The notes under the pieces: generated by a model | Told to the model about the DNA's origin: nothing | Seen by the model: the letters and a program-made list of their open reading frames with translations, nothing else | The model's database searches: none | From: Roseobacter sp. | GTDB lineage: Bacteria; Pseudomonadota; Alphaproteobacteria; Rhodobacterales; Rhodobacteraceae | Direction: 5' to 3' | DNA: 64,000 nucleotides | Assembly: GCF_024639605.1 (NCBI RefSeq) | Contig: NZ_JAHEHZ010000002.1 | Span: 1 to 64,000 of the forward strand | Program-made: the position numbers and the translations under genes | Shown: positions 10,429 to 21,971 of the stretch, one piece after another | How the letters are laid out: the number at the start of each line of letters is the position of its first letter | Position numbering within the stretch: position 1 is the first letter of the stretch

Positions 10429-12882
10429 TCAGTAGCCCACGCGCCATTTCGGTTTATCAGAAGGGGGCGGGGTCAGCATGGCAAGTCCGGAGGTCTGCAT
10501 CAGCCTGGCGGCCTCCTCTGCCAGCAAACGTTCTTCAGCGGCGCCCTTCACCGGCACACGGCCCATTTCCAGCAGCATCGGGGCGGCGAGCGGACTGACG
10601 CGGGTGAGGATTTTATGATCGATACGGCCGGCCACGCGCTCTGCCATCTCTTCGATGCGCCCGAAATCCACGAGGCCTCGCAGGGCTTCTTCGCGGGTGA
10701 TGTCCAGCAAAAGGTGGTCCGGATCGTATTTCAGCAATGTGTCATAGAGAATATCCGAGCTGAAGGTTGCCTGGCGTCCGGTTTTGCGTGCCTGGGGCGT
10801 GTTGCGCTGAATAAGGCCCGCGATTGTAGCGCTGGCGCGAAAGGTGCGTTTCATCACGGCATTTCCGGCAAGCCAGGTGTCGAGGCCTTCCCGCAGAGCG
10901 TCGAGCTCAAAAAGTGGCGCAGGGTCAGTGAGCCGGTCCAGCCCCCAGATCAGCGTGGCGTAATCCGTAGCAACAAAGCCCAGCGGATTGAGGCCGAGTT
11001 CTTCCATGCGTTTTGTCAGCAAAAGCCCCAGCGTCTGCTGGCCGTTGCGCCCGGCAAAACCGTAAATCGCGGTCTGTTCGCGCCCGTCATGCGGAAAGCT
11101 TTCGATCAGAAGGCGTCCGGGGCGTGGCAGCTGACTGACCTCGCGCTGCAAAGACAACCAGGCGGCCGTGTGCGCTGGCAATCCGGGCCAGGTCTCCTGC
11201 TGGAACATGGCCACGACCCGCGCGCTGAGCTGGGTTGACGTGGCGAATTTCGTTCCGAGGAATGTCGCCACTTTTGGTTTTTTCGCGGCATTGCGGCTGA
11301 CTTCCACTGTCATTTCGCGCAGACCTTCGTAGCGGACAATCTGACCACCGATCAGAAAGGTATCGCCGGGGCTGAGCGTGGCGGCAAAGCCTTCTTCGAC
11401 CTCTCCCAGCGGCTTGCCGCCGCGACTGCGCTGAAGCCGGACTTTGAGCGTGTCGGTATCCTGGATCGTGCCGATGTTCATGCGGATCTTCTGCGCCGAA
11501 CGCGGGTCGCGCAGCTGCCAGAGCCCGTCAGCGGTCTGCATCAGTCGCTGCCACTGGTCGTAAGCGCGCAAGGCATATCCGCCGGTTGCGCAAAAATCGA
11601 GGCAGGCGTCAAATTCTGCGCGCGACAGGTCTTTGTAAGCGCCGACTGTGCTCACCTCGACATAAAGCGCGGTTGCATCGAACGGCCCGGCACAGGCGGT
11701 GATCAGGATGTGCTGGCATAACACATCGCGCGGGCCGCGGCCCTTTGGCTCCCCGTCCAGTGCACCCTCGCGGACCGCATCAAGTGCAGCAACGCATTCG
11801 ACAACTTCGAACCTGTTGGCCGGCACCAGCAACGCTTTGGAGGGCGCATTGTAGCGGTGATTGGCGCGCCCGATGCGCTGCACGAGGCGTTTGACGTTTT
11901 TCGGCGCACCGATCTGGATCACCAGATCCACGTCGCCCCAGTCGATGCCGAGATCGAGACTTCCGGTGCAGACGATGGCACGCAACTCTCCGCGTACCAT
12001 TGCCGCCTCGACACGTTCGCGCTGTTGTCGGTCCAGAGAGCCGTGGTGGATGCCGATGGGCAAGCCTTCTTCATTCGCAAGCCACAGATTATGGAAGAAA
12101 ATTTCTGCCTGTGCGCGCGTGTTATGAAAGACGAGCGTGGTGTTGTGCGCGCGGATCTGTTCAAGAACTGCCGGAATGGAATAGGCCGCATTTCCGCCCG
12201 ACCAGGGCGGTGCCTCTTTGGTGGTGAGCATCGTGATATCCGGTGCCGGACCGGGGTCCGCGAGCAGCACGGCACAGAGATCAGGATGCTTTGCCAGCAT
12301 GCGCGCGATGGCCTGCGGATCTTCGACGGTGGCCGAGAGCCCGACCCGGCGCAGATCGGGGCAGAGCCGCTGTAACCTGCCAAGCGCCAGCATCAGCTGA
12401 TCGCCGCGTTTGCTCTCCGCAAGCGCGTGGATCTCATCCACCACGACCCGCTTCAGACCGCGGAACATTCGCGGGGCATCCTCATAGCTCGTCAGAAGGG
12501 CAAGGCTCTCCGGCGTGGTCAGCAGAATATGGGGCGGATCGGCACGCTGACGTTTTTTGCGGCTGGCAGGTGTATCGCCCGTCCGGTCTTCAATGCGGAC
12601 AGGAAGGCCCATTTCGGTCACGGGCGTTGTGAGATTGCGCTTGATGTCGGCGGCCAGCGCTTTGAGCGGCGAGATATAAAGCGTGTGCAGCCCTTCGTGC
12701 GGCAGGTTCGCCAGATCGACGAGAGTGGGCAGAAATCCGGCCAGTGTTTTGCCGCCGCCGGTGGGTGCGATCAGCAGGAGAGCCGGGTCATCCGCACGCT
12801 TCAGCATTTCAGACTGGTGCGGGTGCACCGTCCATCCTTTGGACGCGAACCAGTCGGTGAAGGCGGGAGGCAGGGCTTGCAT
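10429..12882 (-). CDS. Ligase-associated DNA damage response DEXH-box helicase (Lhr-like)
   Basis: APTGGGKT, DEIHAL, GLSATV, QRIGRANH helicase motifs; 817 aa; next to pdeM. Confidence 0.94.
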   Translation of the reverse strand: MQALPPAFTDWFASKGWTVHPHQSEMLKRADDPALLLIAPTGGGKTLAGFLPTLVDLANLPHEGLHTLYISPLKALAADIKRNLTTPVTEMGLPVRIEDRTGDTPASRKKRQRADPPHILLTTPESLALLTSYEDAPRMFRGLKRVVVDEIHALAESKRGDQLMLALGRLQRLCPDLRRVGLSATVEDPQAIARMLAKHPDLCAVLLADPGPAPDITMLTTKEAPPWSGGNAAYSIPAVLEQIRAHNTTLVFHNTRAQAEIFFHNLWLANEEGLPIGIHHGSLDRQQRERVEAAMVRGELRAIVCTGSLDLGIDWGDVDLVIQIGAPKNVKRLVQRIGRANHRYNAPSKALLVPANRFEVVECVAALDAVREGALDGEPKGRGPRDVLCQHILITACAGPFDATALYVEVSTVGAYKDLSRAEFDACLDFCATGGYALRAYDQWQRLMQTADGLWQLRDPRSAQKIRMNIGTIQDTDTLKVRLQRSRGGKPLGEVEEGFAATLSPGDTFLIGGQIVRYEGLREMTVEVSRNAAKKPKVATFLGTKFATSTQLSARVVAMFQQETWPGLPAHTAAWLSLQREVSQLPRPGRLLIESFPHDGREQTAIYGFAGRNGQQTLGLLLTKRMEELGLNPLGFVATDYATLIWGLDRLTDPAPLFELDALREGLDTWLAGNAVMKRTFRASATIAGLIQRNTPQARKTGRQATFSSDILYDTLLKYDPDHLLLDITREEALRGLVDFGRIEEMAERVAGRIDHKILTRVSPLAAPMLLEMGRVPVKGAAEERLLAEEAARLMQTSGLAMLTPPPSDKPKWRVGY

Positions 12883-12945
12883 GATACTCAGTTTAGCGCG
12901 CCTGCCGCCCGGTGCCAGAGGCGGTGAAAAGACTTTGACCGGACT

Positions 12946-12989
12946 GGTCGGAGCCTGCCACCGGGATCGTGGTCGGCAAGACTCCGACC
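12946..12989. repeat. Imperfect long inverted repeat in non-coding gap
   Basis: GGTCGGAGCCTGCCACC ... GGTCGGCAAGACTCCGACC, arms nearly complementary. Confidence 0.55.
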
Positions 12990-13014
12990 GTAAAGAATAT
13001 CCGTGATCTGTCGT

Positions 13015-13057
13015 TCATTCCCGGGGGTGATCCGGGCATGACCGGGGGCAGGAATGA
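13015..13057. repeat. Inverted repeat
   Basis: TCATTCC ... GGAATGA arms in the gap 12883-13539. Confidence 0.45.
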
Positions 13058-13201
13058 AAAGACCCTGCGACGGTGCCGCCAGGTATCAGCAAACGCCGAG
13101 TGTGTAACCGGGTTGAGTATCGAAACCGTTTTGTTGGGTAAGGCAGGTGTTCCGGACGGGCGCGGAGAGACAACCAGCAAGCCAGATTTGACAAAGACGG
13201 T

Positions 13202-13242
13202 CCATCCCGGACCGGGGGCAGTGAGCCTAAGGCGCGGGATGG
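13202..13242. repeat. Inverted repeat
   Basis: CCATCCCG ... CGGGATGG arms in the gap 12883-13539. Confidence 0.45.
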
Positions 13243-13539
13243 CTTGCGAACGGCAGGTTCATCACCTCTTTCTGCGTGTCAGCCGGGATGGAAATGCCGC
13301 TCACCTTTCTGGCGGACGTCTGTGGTCCGGATATGGCAGAGAGCCTGGCGCCGGGGTACCGGTGCAAATGGCACAAAGACGCCGGTTGTGATCCTCATGT
13401 CAGGCTGGCGGGGCTTGTCCGAAACGGCTTTCGGTCAGACGACGCGGTCTGTGACGTGCTGACAAGCGGGCTTCTGATGCGACCGGACGGGCTGCCGGGG
13501 ATGGTTTTGGTGAACCGGTCCCCGCGCAGAGTGTGCGGC

Positions 13540-14847
13540 TTATTTTACGATATGCTCGTCTTTGACGAACATGTTGGCCCAGGCCCGGTCTGCAAGATCG
13601 GGCGACATCTGATAGGGGATGCCTTCGAACTCGCAGATGGAGATCATCTGGTCGATCAGAAAGATCGGCTGGTAGTTGGCATAGATATTGTCAATCTCGG
13701 GGTATCTGACCTTCAGCAGATGAACCAGTGTCGCCTCATCCAGCGGCATTTTGCGTTTCTTGGCCACCATCGCGAAGATTTTCAGGAAGTTTTCCTGGTT
13801 CGGGCCGTCGATTTTGATTTTGAAGAAGATCCGGCGCAACGCGGCCTGGTCAAAGATTTCATTTGGGTGGAAGTTGGTGGAGAAGATAACGAGCGTGTCA
13901 AAGGGCACCTCGAACTTTTCACCTGATTGCAGCGCGAGAATGTCTTTGCTCTCTTCCAGCGGCACAATCCAGCGGTTCACGAGGCTCTGCGGGGGTTCGG
14001 CCTGACGGCCAAGGTCGTCCACGATGAAGATGCCACCGGTTGATTTGAGCTGCAACGGCGCCTGATAGGTCCGGGCTGTGGGGTTGTAGACAAGATCAAG
14101 CATGTCGAGCGAAAGCTCACCCCCGGTGATCACGGTGGGACGCTCGCATTTCACATAGCGCATGTCGAACCGCGTGGTGCGGCGCAGGGAATGGGGGTCA
14201 TCCGCTTCCTCTTCGGCGGCGGAATGTACGATGGGGTCATACACAGTGATCACCTGGCCAGCGTACTCGATGGCGCGGGGCACATAGACCATATCGCCCA
14301 GAGCGTCGCGGATGCCGTTGGAAATCGAGGATTTGCCGTTCCCGGGGGGGCCGTACATGAGAATGGACCGGCCTGCGGAAACCGCAGGTCCGAGATGATC
14401 AAGCAGGCTGTCGGGCAATACCAGATGGCCCATAGCGCCGGTCAGCTGATCGCGCGTGACCTGGATGTTACGTACCGACTGGCGCTTTACCTGTTCGCGA
14501 TAAACATCGAGCGGAACGGGCATGGCACCGAAATATTCGGACTGCGCCAGAGCGTCGAGCGCGCGTGCTTTGCCCTGTTCGGTAAGCTGGTATCCCATTT
14601 CGTTGCCGTTGTTGGCGTTTAGTGTGCCTGTCGCTTCGAGCAGACGCTGGGTGCGCGCAAGATCAACGAGTTCCTGAGTGACCGGGATCGGCAGGCAGAT
14701 CGCCTTGGACAGATCGCTGACCATATCCACGTTTTTGCGAAACATCGTTTTGAGTACGATATCGCGCATCATAACCGTTGGCAGCCGCATTTCCTCCAGC
14801 GTTTTCGGCGGAGGTGGGGCCATCACATTTGCGGTTTGCATATTCAT
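13540..14847 (-). CDS. Uncharacterised AAA+ family ATPase at end of Tad locus
   Basis: Walker A MYGPPGNGKSS, Walker B-like GGIFIVDDLGRQ, sensor VIFSTNF; N-terminal region precedes the AAA+ core. Confidence 0.85.
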   Translation of the reverse strand: MNMQTANVMAPPPPKTLEEMRLPTVMMRDIVLKTMFRKNVDMVSDLSKAICLPIPVTQELVDLARTQRLLEATGTLNANNGNEMGYQLTEQGKARALDALAQSEYFGAMPVPLDVYREQVKRQSVRNIQVTRDQLTGAMGHLVLPDSLLDHLGPAVSAGRSILMYGPPGNGKSSISNGIRDALGDMVYVPRAIEYAGQVITVYDPIVHSAAEEEADDPHSLRRTTRFDMRYVKCERPTVITGGELSLDMLDLVYNPTARTYQAPLQLKSTGGIFIVDDLGRQAEPPQSLVNRWIVPLEESKDILALQSGEKFEVPFDTLVIFSTNFHPNEIFDQAALRRIFFKIKIDGPNQENFLKIFAMVAKKRKMPLDEATLVHLLKVRYPEIDNIYANYQPIFLIDQMISICEFEGIPYQMSPDLADRAWANMFVKDEHIVK

Positions 14848-14934
14848 CTGATTTGGGTCCTTGCAGAACAGTCACGTCTCGATTGCGCTCATTTGCGCTT
14901 CAGAGTGAACGGTAGAAGGAAAAAATGGCTTAAT

Positions 14935-15432
14935 TCAGGCACCATTTAGTGCTGCAAGGCACAGATACAGGGCGAGTGTAGGGCCAAGCGCCAGCCCCAT
15001 CGGGAACTTGTTGCCGGCGTCCCAGCTTTTCCAGCCGGGTGCGAGATTTCTAAGCCGCGAGGCGCGCACGAGCCGGTGAGCGGCAAGGGCCGCGACCATC
15101 ATCACCGCAAAAATCACAGCGACGACAATCGCATCCTGCAGCACCACGTAAGGGGCTGCTGCGGCTGCGAATTTTGCGTCACCGGCGCCGAATGCCCCGA
15201 CAGCATTGAGCGCGATCCCGGCCAGCAGCACGATGACAAGCTGGGCAAGTTGCCAGAGATAAACGGTGAACCCGTCCAGCACAAAAGGTCCCAGAACAAC
15301 GAAGATCACCGCCAGGACGGTCACCGCCTTGTTGGTGATCTTCATATAAGCAAGATCCGTCCAGGAAACGTAAAAACAGACGGGCAGAACGAACGGCAAA
15401 AACCACAGCGCGGCAAAAGAAGACAGCGCCAT
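14935..15432 (-). CDS. cpaA: Prepilin peptidase CpaA/TadV
   Basis: Type IV prepilin peptidase-like: SWTDLAYMKITNKAV, GAGDAKFAAAAAPY; TM segments; within Tad cluster. Confidence 0.9.
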   Translation of the reverse strand: MALSSFAALWFLPFVLPVCFYVSWTDLAYMKITNKAVTVLAVIFVVLGPFVLDGFTVYLWQLAQLVIVLLAGIALNAVGAFGAGDAKFAAAAAPYVVLQDAIVVAVIFAVMMVAALAAHRLVRASRLRNLAPGWKSWDAGNKFPMGLALGPTLALYLCLAALNGA

Positions 15433-15438
15433 AAAAGA

Positions 15439-16299
15439 TCAACCGGTCGTCGTGGTCTGCTCGAGTGCTTCCAGCGCGCGAACGGCAGGCTCAAAATACT
15501 GCGGATGGGTGTCGATCGAGTCCTTCAGCAGTGCTTTACCCTGGCTCACGTCACCCTGTTTGATCGCCGCAAGGCCAAGCGTGTGCAGAAGCTGCGCCCG
15601 TTCGATCTGATCCATCGGGATAACAGGCAGCGTGTAATCGCGCTGTGTTCCGCGGGCGAGGACAAGGTTGTTCTTTGCGGTAAAGAGCGTCGGATCCTCA
15701 CGTATCGCTTCGCCAAAGAGGCGCTCGGCCTCTTTGATGTCACCGCGCGACAGTTTGGAATAGCCCCAGTTATTCATGACATTCGCGGGCTTGGTCGTGA
15801 GGCCCACAGCGATTTCATAAAAGCTGTCGGCTTTTTTCCACTCTTTGTTACTGTCAGCCACCATCGCTTCGAGCCGGTAGCGGTCAAAGGTCTCGAAGGT
15901 CGGCGGAATGGTGTCGAGCACCGTTTCGGCCGTCGCCCAGTCGCCGGAGCGGATCAGGTTGTCGGCATACTGGACGCTGTCGCCCGGGTTTGAGCCCGGG
16001 TGCTCGACGACCTTTTTCCAGGCGGGAACGGCTTCAGTGTAGCGTTTGCCACGGGTATAGGACACGGCGAGACCCCGGCGGACATCAATCCGGTCAGGGT
16101 TGGTTTTTATCGTGCGTTTGAAGTAATTCACCGCCTCGTCGGGGTCGGCTACAGTCAGCATGATGTCCGAAAGATCTGTTTCGTCGATCACGTTGACGTC
16201 CTGAAACGCCCGGTCCACGGTCTCGTCCGGTCCCGGCGCACAGCCTGCTACAATGAGGAGTCCTGCCATAGTGGCAGACAATACGATTGGTCGGCGCAT
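15439..16299 (-). CDS. TPR-repeat lipoprotein, TadD-like
   Basis: Lipobox LLIVAGCAPGPD; TPR repeats; Tad cluster position. Confidence 0.85.
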   Translation of the reverse strand: MRRPIVLSATMAGLLIVAGCAPGPDETVDRAFQDVNVIDETDLSDIMLTVADPDEAVNYFKRTIKTNPDRIDVRRGLAVSYTRGKRYTEAVPAWKKVVEHPGSNPGDSVQYADNLIRSGDWATAETVLDTIPPTFETFDRYRLEAMVADSNKEWKKADSFYEIAVGLTTKPANVMNNWGYSKLSRGDIKEAERLFGEAIREDPTLFTAKNNLVLARGTQRDYTLPVIPMDQIERAQLLHTLGLAAIKQGDVSQGKALLKDSIDTHPQYFEPAVRALEALEQTTTTG

Positions 16300-16330
16300 T
16301 TTTGCGTCCTTTTTGCTGCTCTTGCCCGTT

Positions 16331-16915
16331 TCACGGTGACGGCCCGATCGTAAACTCGCTCCGACTGCGCCGCACCAGTGTGAAGTCAGTGGTCTTCTGT
16401 GCAACCTGTGTAGCAGAATTTTCGGATTTTGCGAGTGCTAAGCGCAGATTGTCACGGATTGCGATATCTTCGCCATTGCTGAGTGCAAAGGCGCGCTGAA
16501 AATACTGTGCGGCTTCGGCGCTGCGTCCGGTCTCCATCAGCACAACGCCGAGATTGTTGAGATCAGAGGGCTGTACATCGGGCTTTGCAATGGCCCGCCG
16601 CATCATCTTTTCCGCCTGGCCCAGTCTGCCAAGGCCAAGGTTGGCCGCACCAAGGCCGGACAGGATTTCGCCGTCAATCTCGCCCCGGTCCACAGCGGCG
16701 CGGTTAAAAGCTTTGATCGCGAGTTCATACTCGCCCGAAGCCAGCAAGCGGTGCCCCACCTCAACACCGTCTTCTGCTTCAGCGCGGTAATCTACTCCGG
16801 GAGCAAATACCCCGTCGCCGGATGCGGAAAGGCCGCCCGTGTCACAGGCGGCAAGTCCGAGTGTTATGGTGGCGATTGCGGCGGGCCCGGAGACCCGCCA
16901 TAGCCATTTCATCAT
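16331..16915 (-). CDS. TPR-repeat lipoprotein, TadD-like (second copy)
   Basis: Lipobox TLGLAACDTGG; TPR repeats LNNLGVVLMETGRSAEAAQYFQRAF; overlaps tadC start. Confidence 0.83.
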   Translation of the reverse strand: MMKWLWRVSGPAAIATITLGLAACDTGGLSASGDGVFAPGVDYRAEAEDGVEVGHRLLASGEYELAIKAFNRAAVDRGEIDGEILSGLGAANLGLGRLGQAEKMMRRAIAKPDVQPSDLNNLGVVLMETGRSAEAAQYFQRAFALSNGEDIAIRDNLRLALAKSENSATQVAQKTTDFTLVRRSRSEFTIGPSP

Positions 16916-17898
16916 TGAGGGCCTGACATATTCCCGAGTTGTGTGATGCCATGTGCCGAAGGACCCACAAGAATGACCAGCAGCGGCGGCACGGTCAGCA
17001 TCATAGTGGCAAGGGTCATCTTGGTTGGCAACTTGTTTGCCGCCTCTTCGGCGCGCATCACACGTTTGTCCCGCATTTCTGCGGCATAAACCCGCAGCGC
17101 TTCGGCGATGGATGTACCGAACTGCGCCGACTGGTTCAGCACGGTCACAAAGGACGATACATCCTGCACTCCGCACCGCTCGCCCAGATCATTGAGAACT
17201 GTTGATTTGTCTTTACCCGCCTTCATTTCATAGGCGACCACGTCGAATTCCTGGGCCAGAGCGGGATAGGAGGCGTGCAGCTCGCGCGCCACACGGACGA
17301 TACACTGGTCAAGAGACTGACCGGCTTCAACACAGACAAGCATCATGTCGAGACAGTCAGGAAAGCCGCTGGTGATCTCTTCTTTGCGCATGGCGACACG
17401 GCGGGTAACCCAGTAGCTCGGCAGGTAATAGCCTGCAAGGCCCGGGACCAGCGTGTAGATCATCATTTTCTGGGTGCTGAAGCCTTCACCACCCTCAAGC
17501 ACGTTAAGCCAGACAAAGGCAAGGATCAGACCGGCGATGCCCAGAGCGAACTGAGCAAAGTGGAAGAAACGGACAGAGTCCTGGCTCTGATATCCGGCCT
17601 GGCGCAACTGCAGCTGTCGCTTGGTCAGCTCAGCTGCGTCCTTGGGCTCCAGAAAGGAGGCGAATTTCTGCAGCTGTTCGTTACGGCCGCCCTGGCGCAG
17701 ACGTTTCTGATCGGTTTTTCCGCCTTCCGGTGCCTGAACGGACTTCTTCAGTTTGTCCATCGGGTCTTCGGGCTGCGCCATCATCGCGACGATTGTCATG
17801 ATGATGATCACGAGGCCCACCGTGCCAAGAAGGATCATGGGACCGAGCGGGCCGAGCAGATCCGTGATCATCGCGTTGAGGTTATTGATCATTTCCAT
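16912..17898 (-). CDS. tadC: Type II secretion system F family protein TadC
   Basis: T2SSF domain (GFPDCLDMMLVCVEAGQSLDQCI), TM helices, Tad synteny. Confidence 0.92.
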   Translation of the reverse strand: MEMINNLNAMITDLLGPLGPMILLGTVGLVIIIMTIVAMMAQPEDPMDKLKKSVQAPEGGKTDQKRLRQGGRNEQLQKFASFLEPKDAAELTKRQLQLRQAGYQSQDSVRFFHFAQFALGIAGLILAFVWLNVLEGGEGFSTQKMMIYTLVPGLAGYYLPSYWVTRRVAMRKEEITSGFPDCLDMMLVCVEAGQSLDQCIVRVARELHASYPALAQEFDVVAYEMKAGKDKSTVLNDLGERCGVQDVSSFVTVLNQSAQFGTSIAEALRVYAAEMRDKRVMRAEEAANKLPTKMTLATMMLTVPPLLVILVGPSAHGITQLGNMSGPQ

Positions 17899-17910
17899 GG
17901 AACTGGTTCC

Positions 17911-18873
17911 TTACACCTTAATATTGGTGAGCACGCGCATCACGACGAGGTTCACGGTGAGCATGATCCCGACGAAAAAGCAGGCGGGGATGAAATAGGG
18001 GTGGTCCCTTACGTTGTCATAGTAGCCGGGGTCGGTGACGTTGATGATGATCAGTGCGGCGACCGGGAATCCGGAAAGGAATTTGCCGGACCATTTGGCT
18101 TCGGCGGTGATCGCTTTCACCCGGCGGAAGAGCCGGAAGCGCGCACGGATTACTTTTGCCAGACCTGCGAGAATTTCGGCAAGGTTACCGCCCGAGGTTT
18201 GCTGAATGGTGACGGCAACGGCCAGAAAGCGAAGGTCCTGCATGTCGAGCCGTTCTGCCATTTCCTTGAGCGCGTCGCCGACGTCACGGCCATAGGCCGC
18301 CTCATCTGCGATCATGCCGAATTCAGAGGCCAGCGGATCCTGGATTTCCTTGGAGACGATCTGTACCGCGGAGGAGAAGGGATGACCCACACGCAGCGAG
18401 CGCACCATCAATTCCACCGCATCGGGCAGCTGTTCCTCGATCATCGACAGACGCTTGTTAGCCTTGCTGGAGACCCAGTAGTAGACGCCTCCGACACCGA
18501 AGCCGATTGCCATCACGATGCGGACCGGCAGGCCTGTGGCCGTGCCCACGGTCAGGCCCATGAAGGCGACGAAAGACAGGATGATCATCACAACGATCAG
18601 CTGCCTGGGCGTGAAAGCAATTGCGGCTTTCTGTGCCTTTTCACCCAGCATAGAATAGAGCGGGATGGATTTTGTTTTCATGTGCTGCTGCATTTCTTTG
18701 CGCAGTTTTTCCAGCACCTCTTCGCGGCCGGCACCCTTATCAAGCATTTCCAGCCGGCGGTTCACGCGGCTGTTCAGCGAGATCGATTTGCCGAATGTAA
18801 CGAGGTAGAGTCCTTCGACGAGCGCAAGCACGGCGACAAAAATCAACCCATAAATAATTGGTTCGATTGACAT
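17911..18873 (-). CDS. tadB: Type II secretion system F family protein TadB
   Basis: T2SSF domain (EEQLPDAVELMVRSLRVGHPFSSAV), Tad synteny. Confidence 0.92.
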   Translation of the reverse strand: MSIEPIIYGLIFVAVLALVEGLYLVTFGKSISLNSRVNRRLEMLDKGAGREEVLEKLRKEMQQHMKTKSIPLYSMLGEKAQKAAIAFTPRQLIVVMIILSFVAFMGLTVGTATGLPVRIVMAIGFGVGGVYYWVSSKANKRLSMIEEQLPDAVELMVRSLRVGHPFSSAVQIVSKEIQDPLASEFGMIADEAAYGRDVGDALKEMAERLDMQDLRFLAVAVTIQQTSGGNLAEILAGLAKVIRARFRLFRRVKAITAEAKWSGKFLSGFPVAALIIINVTDPGYYDNVRDHPYFIPACFFVGIMLTVNLVVMRVLTNIKV

Positions 18874-18884
18874 TTTACTGATCC

Positions 18885-20336
<1,452 letters not shown>

Positions 20337-20356
20337 GCAGGTATTCCTTCAAAGGA

Positions 20357-21592
20357 TCAGGCTGCTTTGGCATTGTCGGTGCCGAGCTCGTGAATGGACA
20401 GGGCCAGCTTTGCAATTTCCTTGCGCAGGGGGTTCTTGGGAGCGGAGATTGCCAGCGGCAGGCCGTGATCGGCACCCTGGGTTATGGGTTTGCCACCATC
20501 GGGCATCTGCAGATCGATAGAGATGCTGAGTGATTCGCCCATGCGCTTGACGCGGCTCTTGCCGGACAAATCAGTAAAGCCGGGCGCGCGGTTCATCACA
20601 TAGCGCAGCTTTTCCACTGGCAGCTCTTCGGACTGCAGCGCGCGTTTGAACCGCAGTGCGTTCTGAGCCGAGCGCATGTCCATCTCAAGCATGGCAAAAT
20701 AAACGTGTGCCTGGTTCAGGACCGCCTCGGACCATGACACCAGTGTCGACGGCATGTCGATCACAACATATTCAAAGTGCCGGCGGGCCATCGCCAGAAG
20801 ACGGTTGATGTCTTCCGAGGATACAAGATCAAGCGGCAGCATATCGGTAGGGGCGGTCAGAACCTGCATTTTGTCCTGAAAGGTCAGCAGCGACTGGCCG
20901 AATGTCTCGTCGTCCATCTTTTCGGTGTCAGAGAGCATGTCATAGACCACTTCGCGGCGCGGCAGGTCGAGATAGGTGGCAACTGAGCCATATTGCAGAT
21001 CGAGATCGAGCAGGCAGACGCTGGGCCCGCCTTCCTTCTTGGCAGTAGCAAGCTCCCAGGCCAGGTTCACTGCAAGTGTCGTAGAACCAGTACCGCCGGC
21101 GAGACCGTGAACAACAATGACAGCGCCTTCTTTATGGTTGCCGGATTGCAGGCCAGGACCGCTTGTGGTGGCGGGCAGAGCCGCTTCGGCCGCGCGGACA
21201 CGCTCGATGGCCTCGGACAGCTCATTTTCCGGCAGAGGGTAGGGGACGAACTCGTCCGCACCCTGGCGCAGCAGCGTGTGCAGCGATGCCGGCGTGACAT
21301 CTTCGGCAATCAGAATGACTTTGATCCTGCGGGACTTGGCCTGGGTGATGATTTCACCCATCAGAGAGAGGTTCTCCTCATCGGACTCGTCAATCGCAAG
21401 GGCAATGAACTCAAGGGCCTGCGCTTCGGGTTGCCCGAAAAAAGCGAGCGCCTCAGCAAATCCGAGATCGCCCCAGTTTTCGCCCAGTGCCAGCTCCATG
21501 TCTTCGATCAGGAGATCAAAGTTCTGCACATCGCGACTGACTGTGCAGGCTACGATCAGCGATGTATCGGGTTGTGGCATTGTACTGCTCAT
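20357..21592 (-). CDS. cpaE: Pilus assembly localisation ATPase CpaE/TadZ
   Basis: Receiver-like N-terminus and ParA/MinD-like GLAGGTGSTTLAVNLAWELA; Tad synteny. Confidence 0.92.
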   Translation of the reverse strand: MSSTMPQPDTSLIVACTVSRDVQNFDLLIEDMELALGENWGDLGFAEALAFFGQPEAQALEFIALAIDESDEENLSLMGEIITQAKSRRIKVILIAEDVTPASLHTLLRQGADEFVPYPLPENELSEAIERVRAAEAALPATTSGPGLQSGNHKEGAVIVVHGLAGGTGSTTLAVNLAWELATAKKEGGPSVCLLDLDLQYGSVATYLDLPRREVVYDMLSDTEKMDDETFGQSLLTFQDKMQVLTAPTDMLPLDLVSSEDINRLLAMARRHFEYVVIDMPSTLVSWSEAVLNQAHVYFAMLEMDMRSAQNALRFKRALQSEELPVEKLRYVMNRAPGFTDLSGKSRVKRMGESLSISIDLQMPDGGKPITQGADHGLPLAISAPKNPLRKEIAKLALSIHELGTDNAKAA

Positions 21593-21913
21593 TGCCTCGT
21601 CGTCCTCTTTGTTCAAAGGGTGGGCGAAGCGTAAACGGGCATATCTTAATTTTGCCCACCATACTCCGGCACAGCCCTCGCCCGGCATCGCCGGACATAC
21701 GTGTCCCATTGCAGGTAGAGTCGCAGTCAATCTGGGCGAGATTAGGGCTTAATCCGCCCAATTGTTGGGTATCTCGACACAATGATCCCCGGATGCATTG
21801 CTTTGTCTGACGGTCCCTCGCACCGCCCGCTCAGGGCGAGATGCTCGCCGGTTGATGCGGATCGCAGTAAGCGACAAGGCGTTGCCGGACAGTGGAGCAG
21901 GGGCGTCAGACGG

Positions 21914-21943
21914 AAAAAGGGCGGATCCGCCGGACCCGCCCTT
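21914..21943 (-). terminator. Intrinsic terminator after the lipoprotein gene, before cpaE
   Basis: On minus strand: AAAGGGCGG-N-CCGCCCTTTTT. Confidence 0.75.
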
Positions 21944-21971
21944 TGATCTGGTAGCTGCGTCAGACGCTGGC

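Noticed and set aside
13276-13926. 216-aa plus-strand ORF overlapping the 3' end of the AAA+ gene
   Set aside because: More than half is antisense to the conserved ATPase; the remainder in the gap has no recognised similarity. Not supported as coding.
17275-18870. 531-aa plus-strand ORF opposite tadC/tadB
   Set aside because: Antisense shadow of two well-supported T2SSF genes; His/Asp-rich low-plausibility protein.
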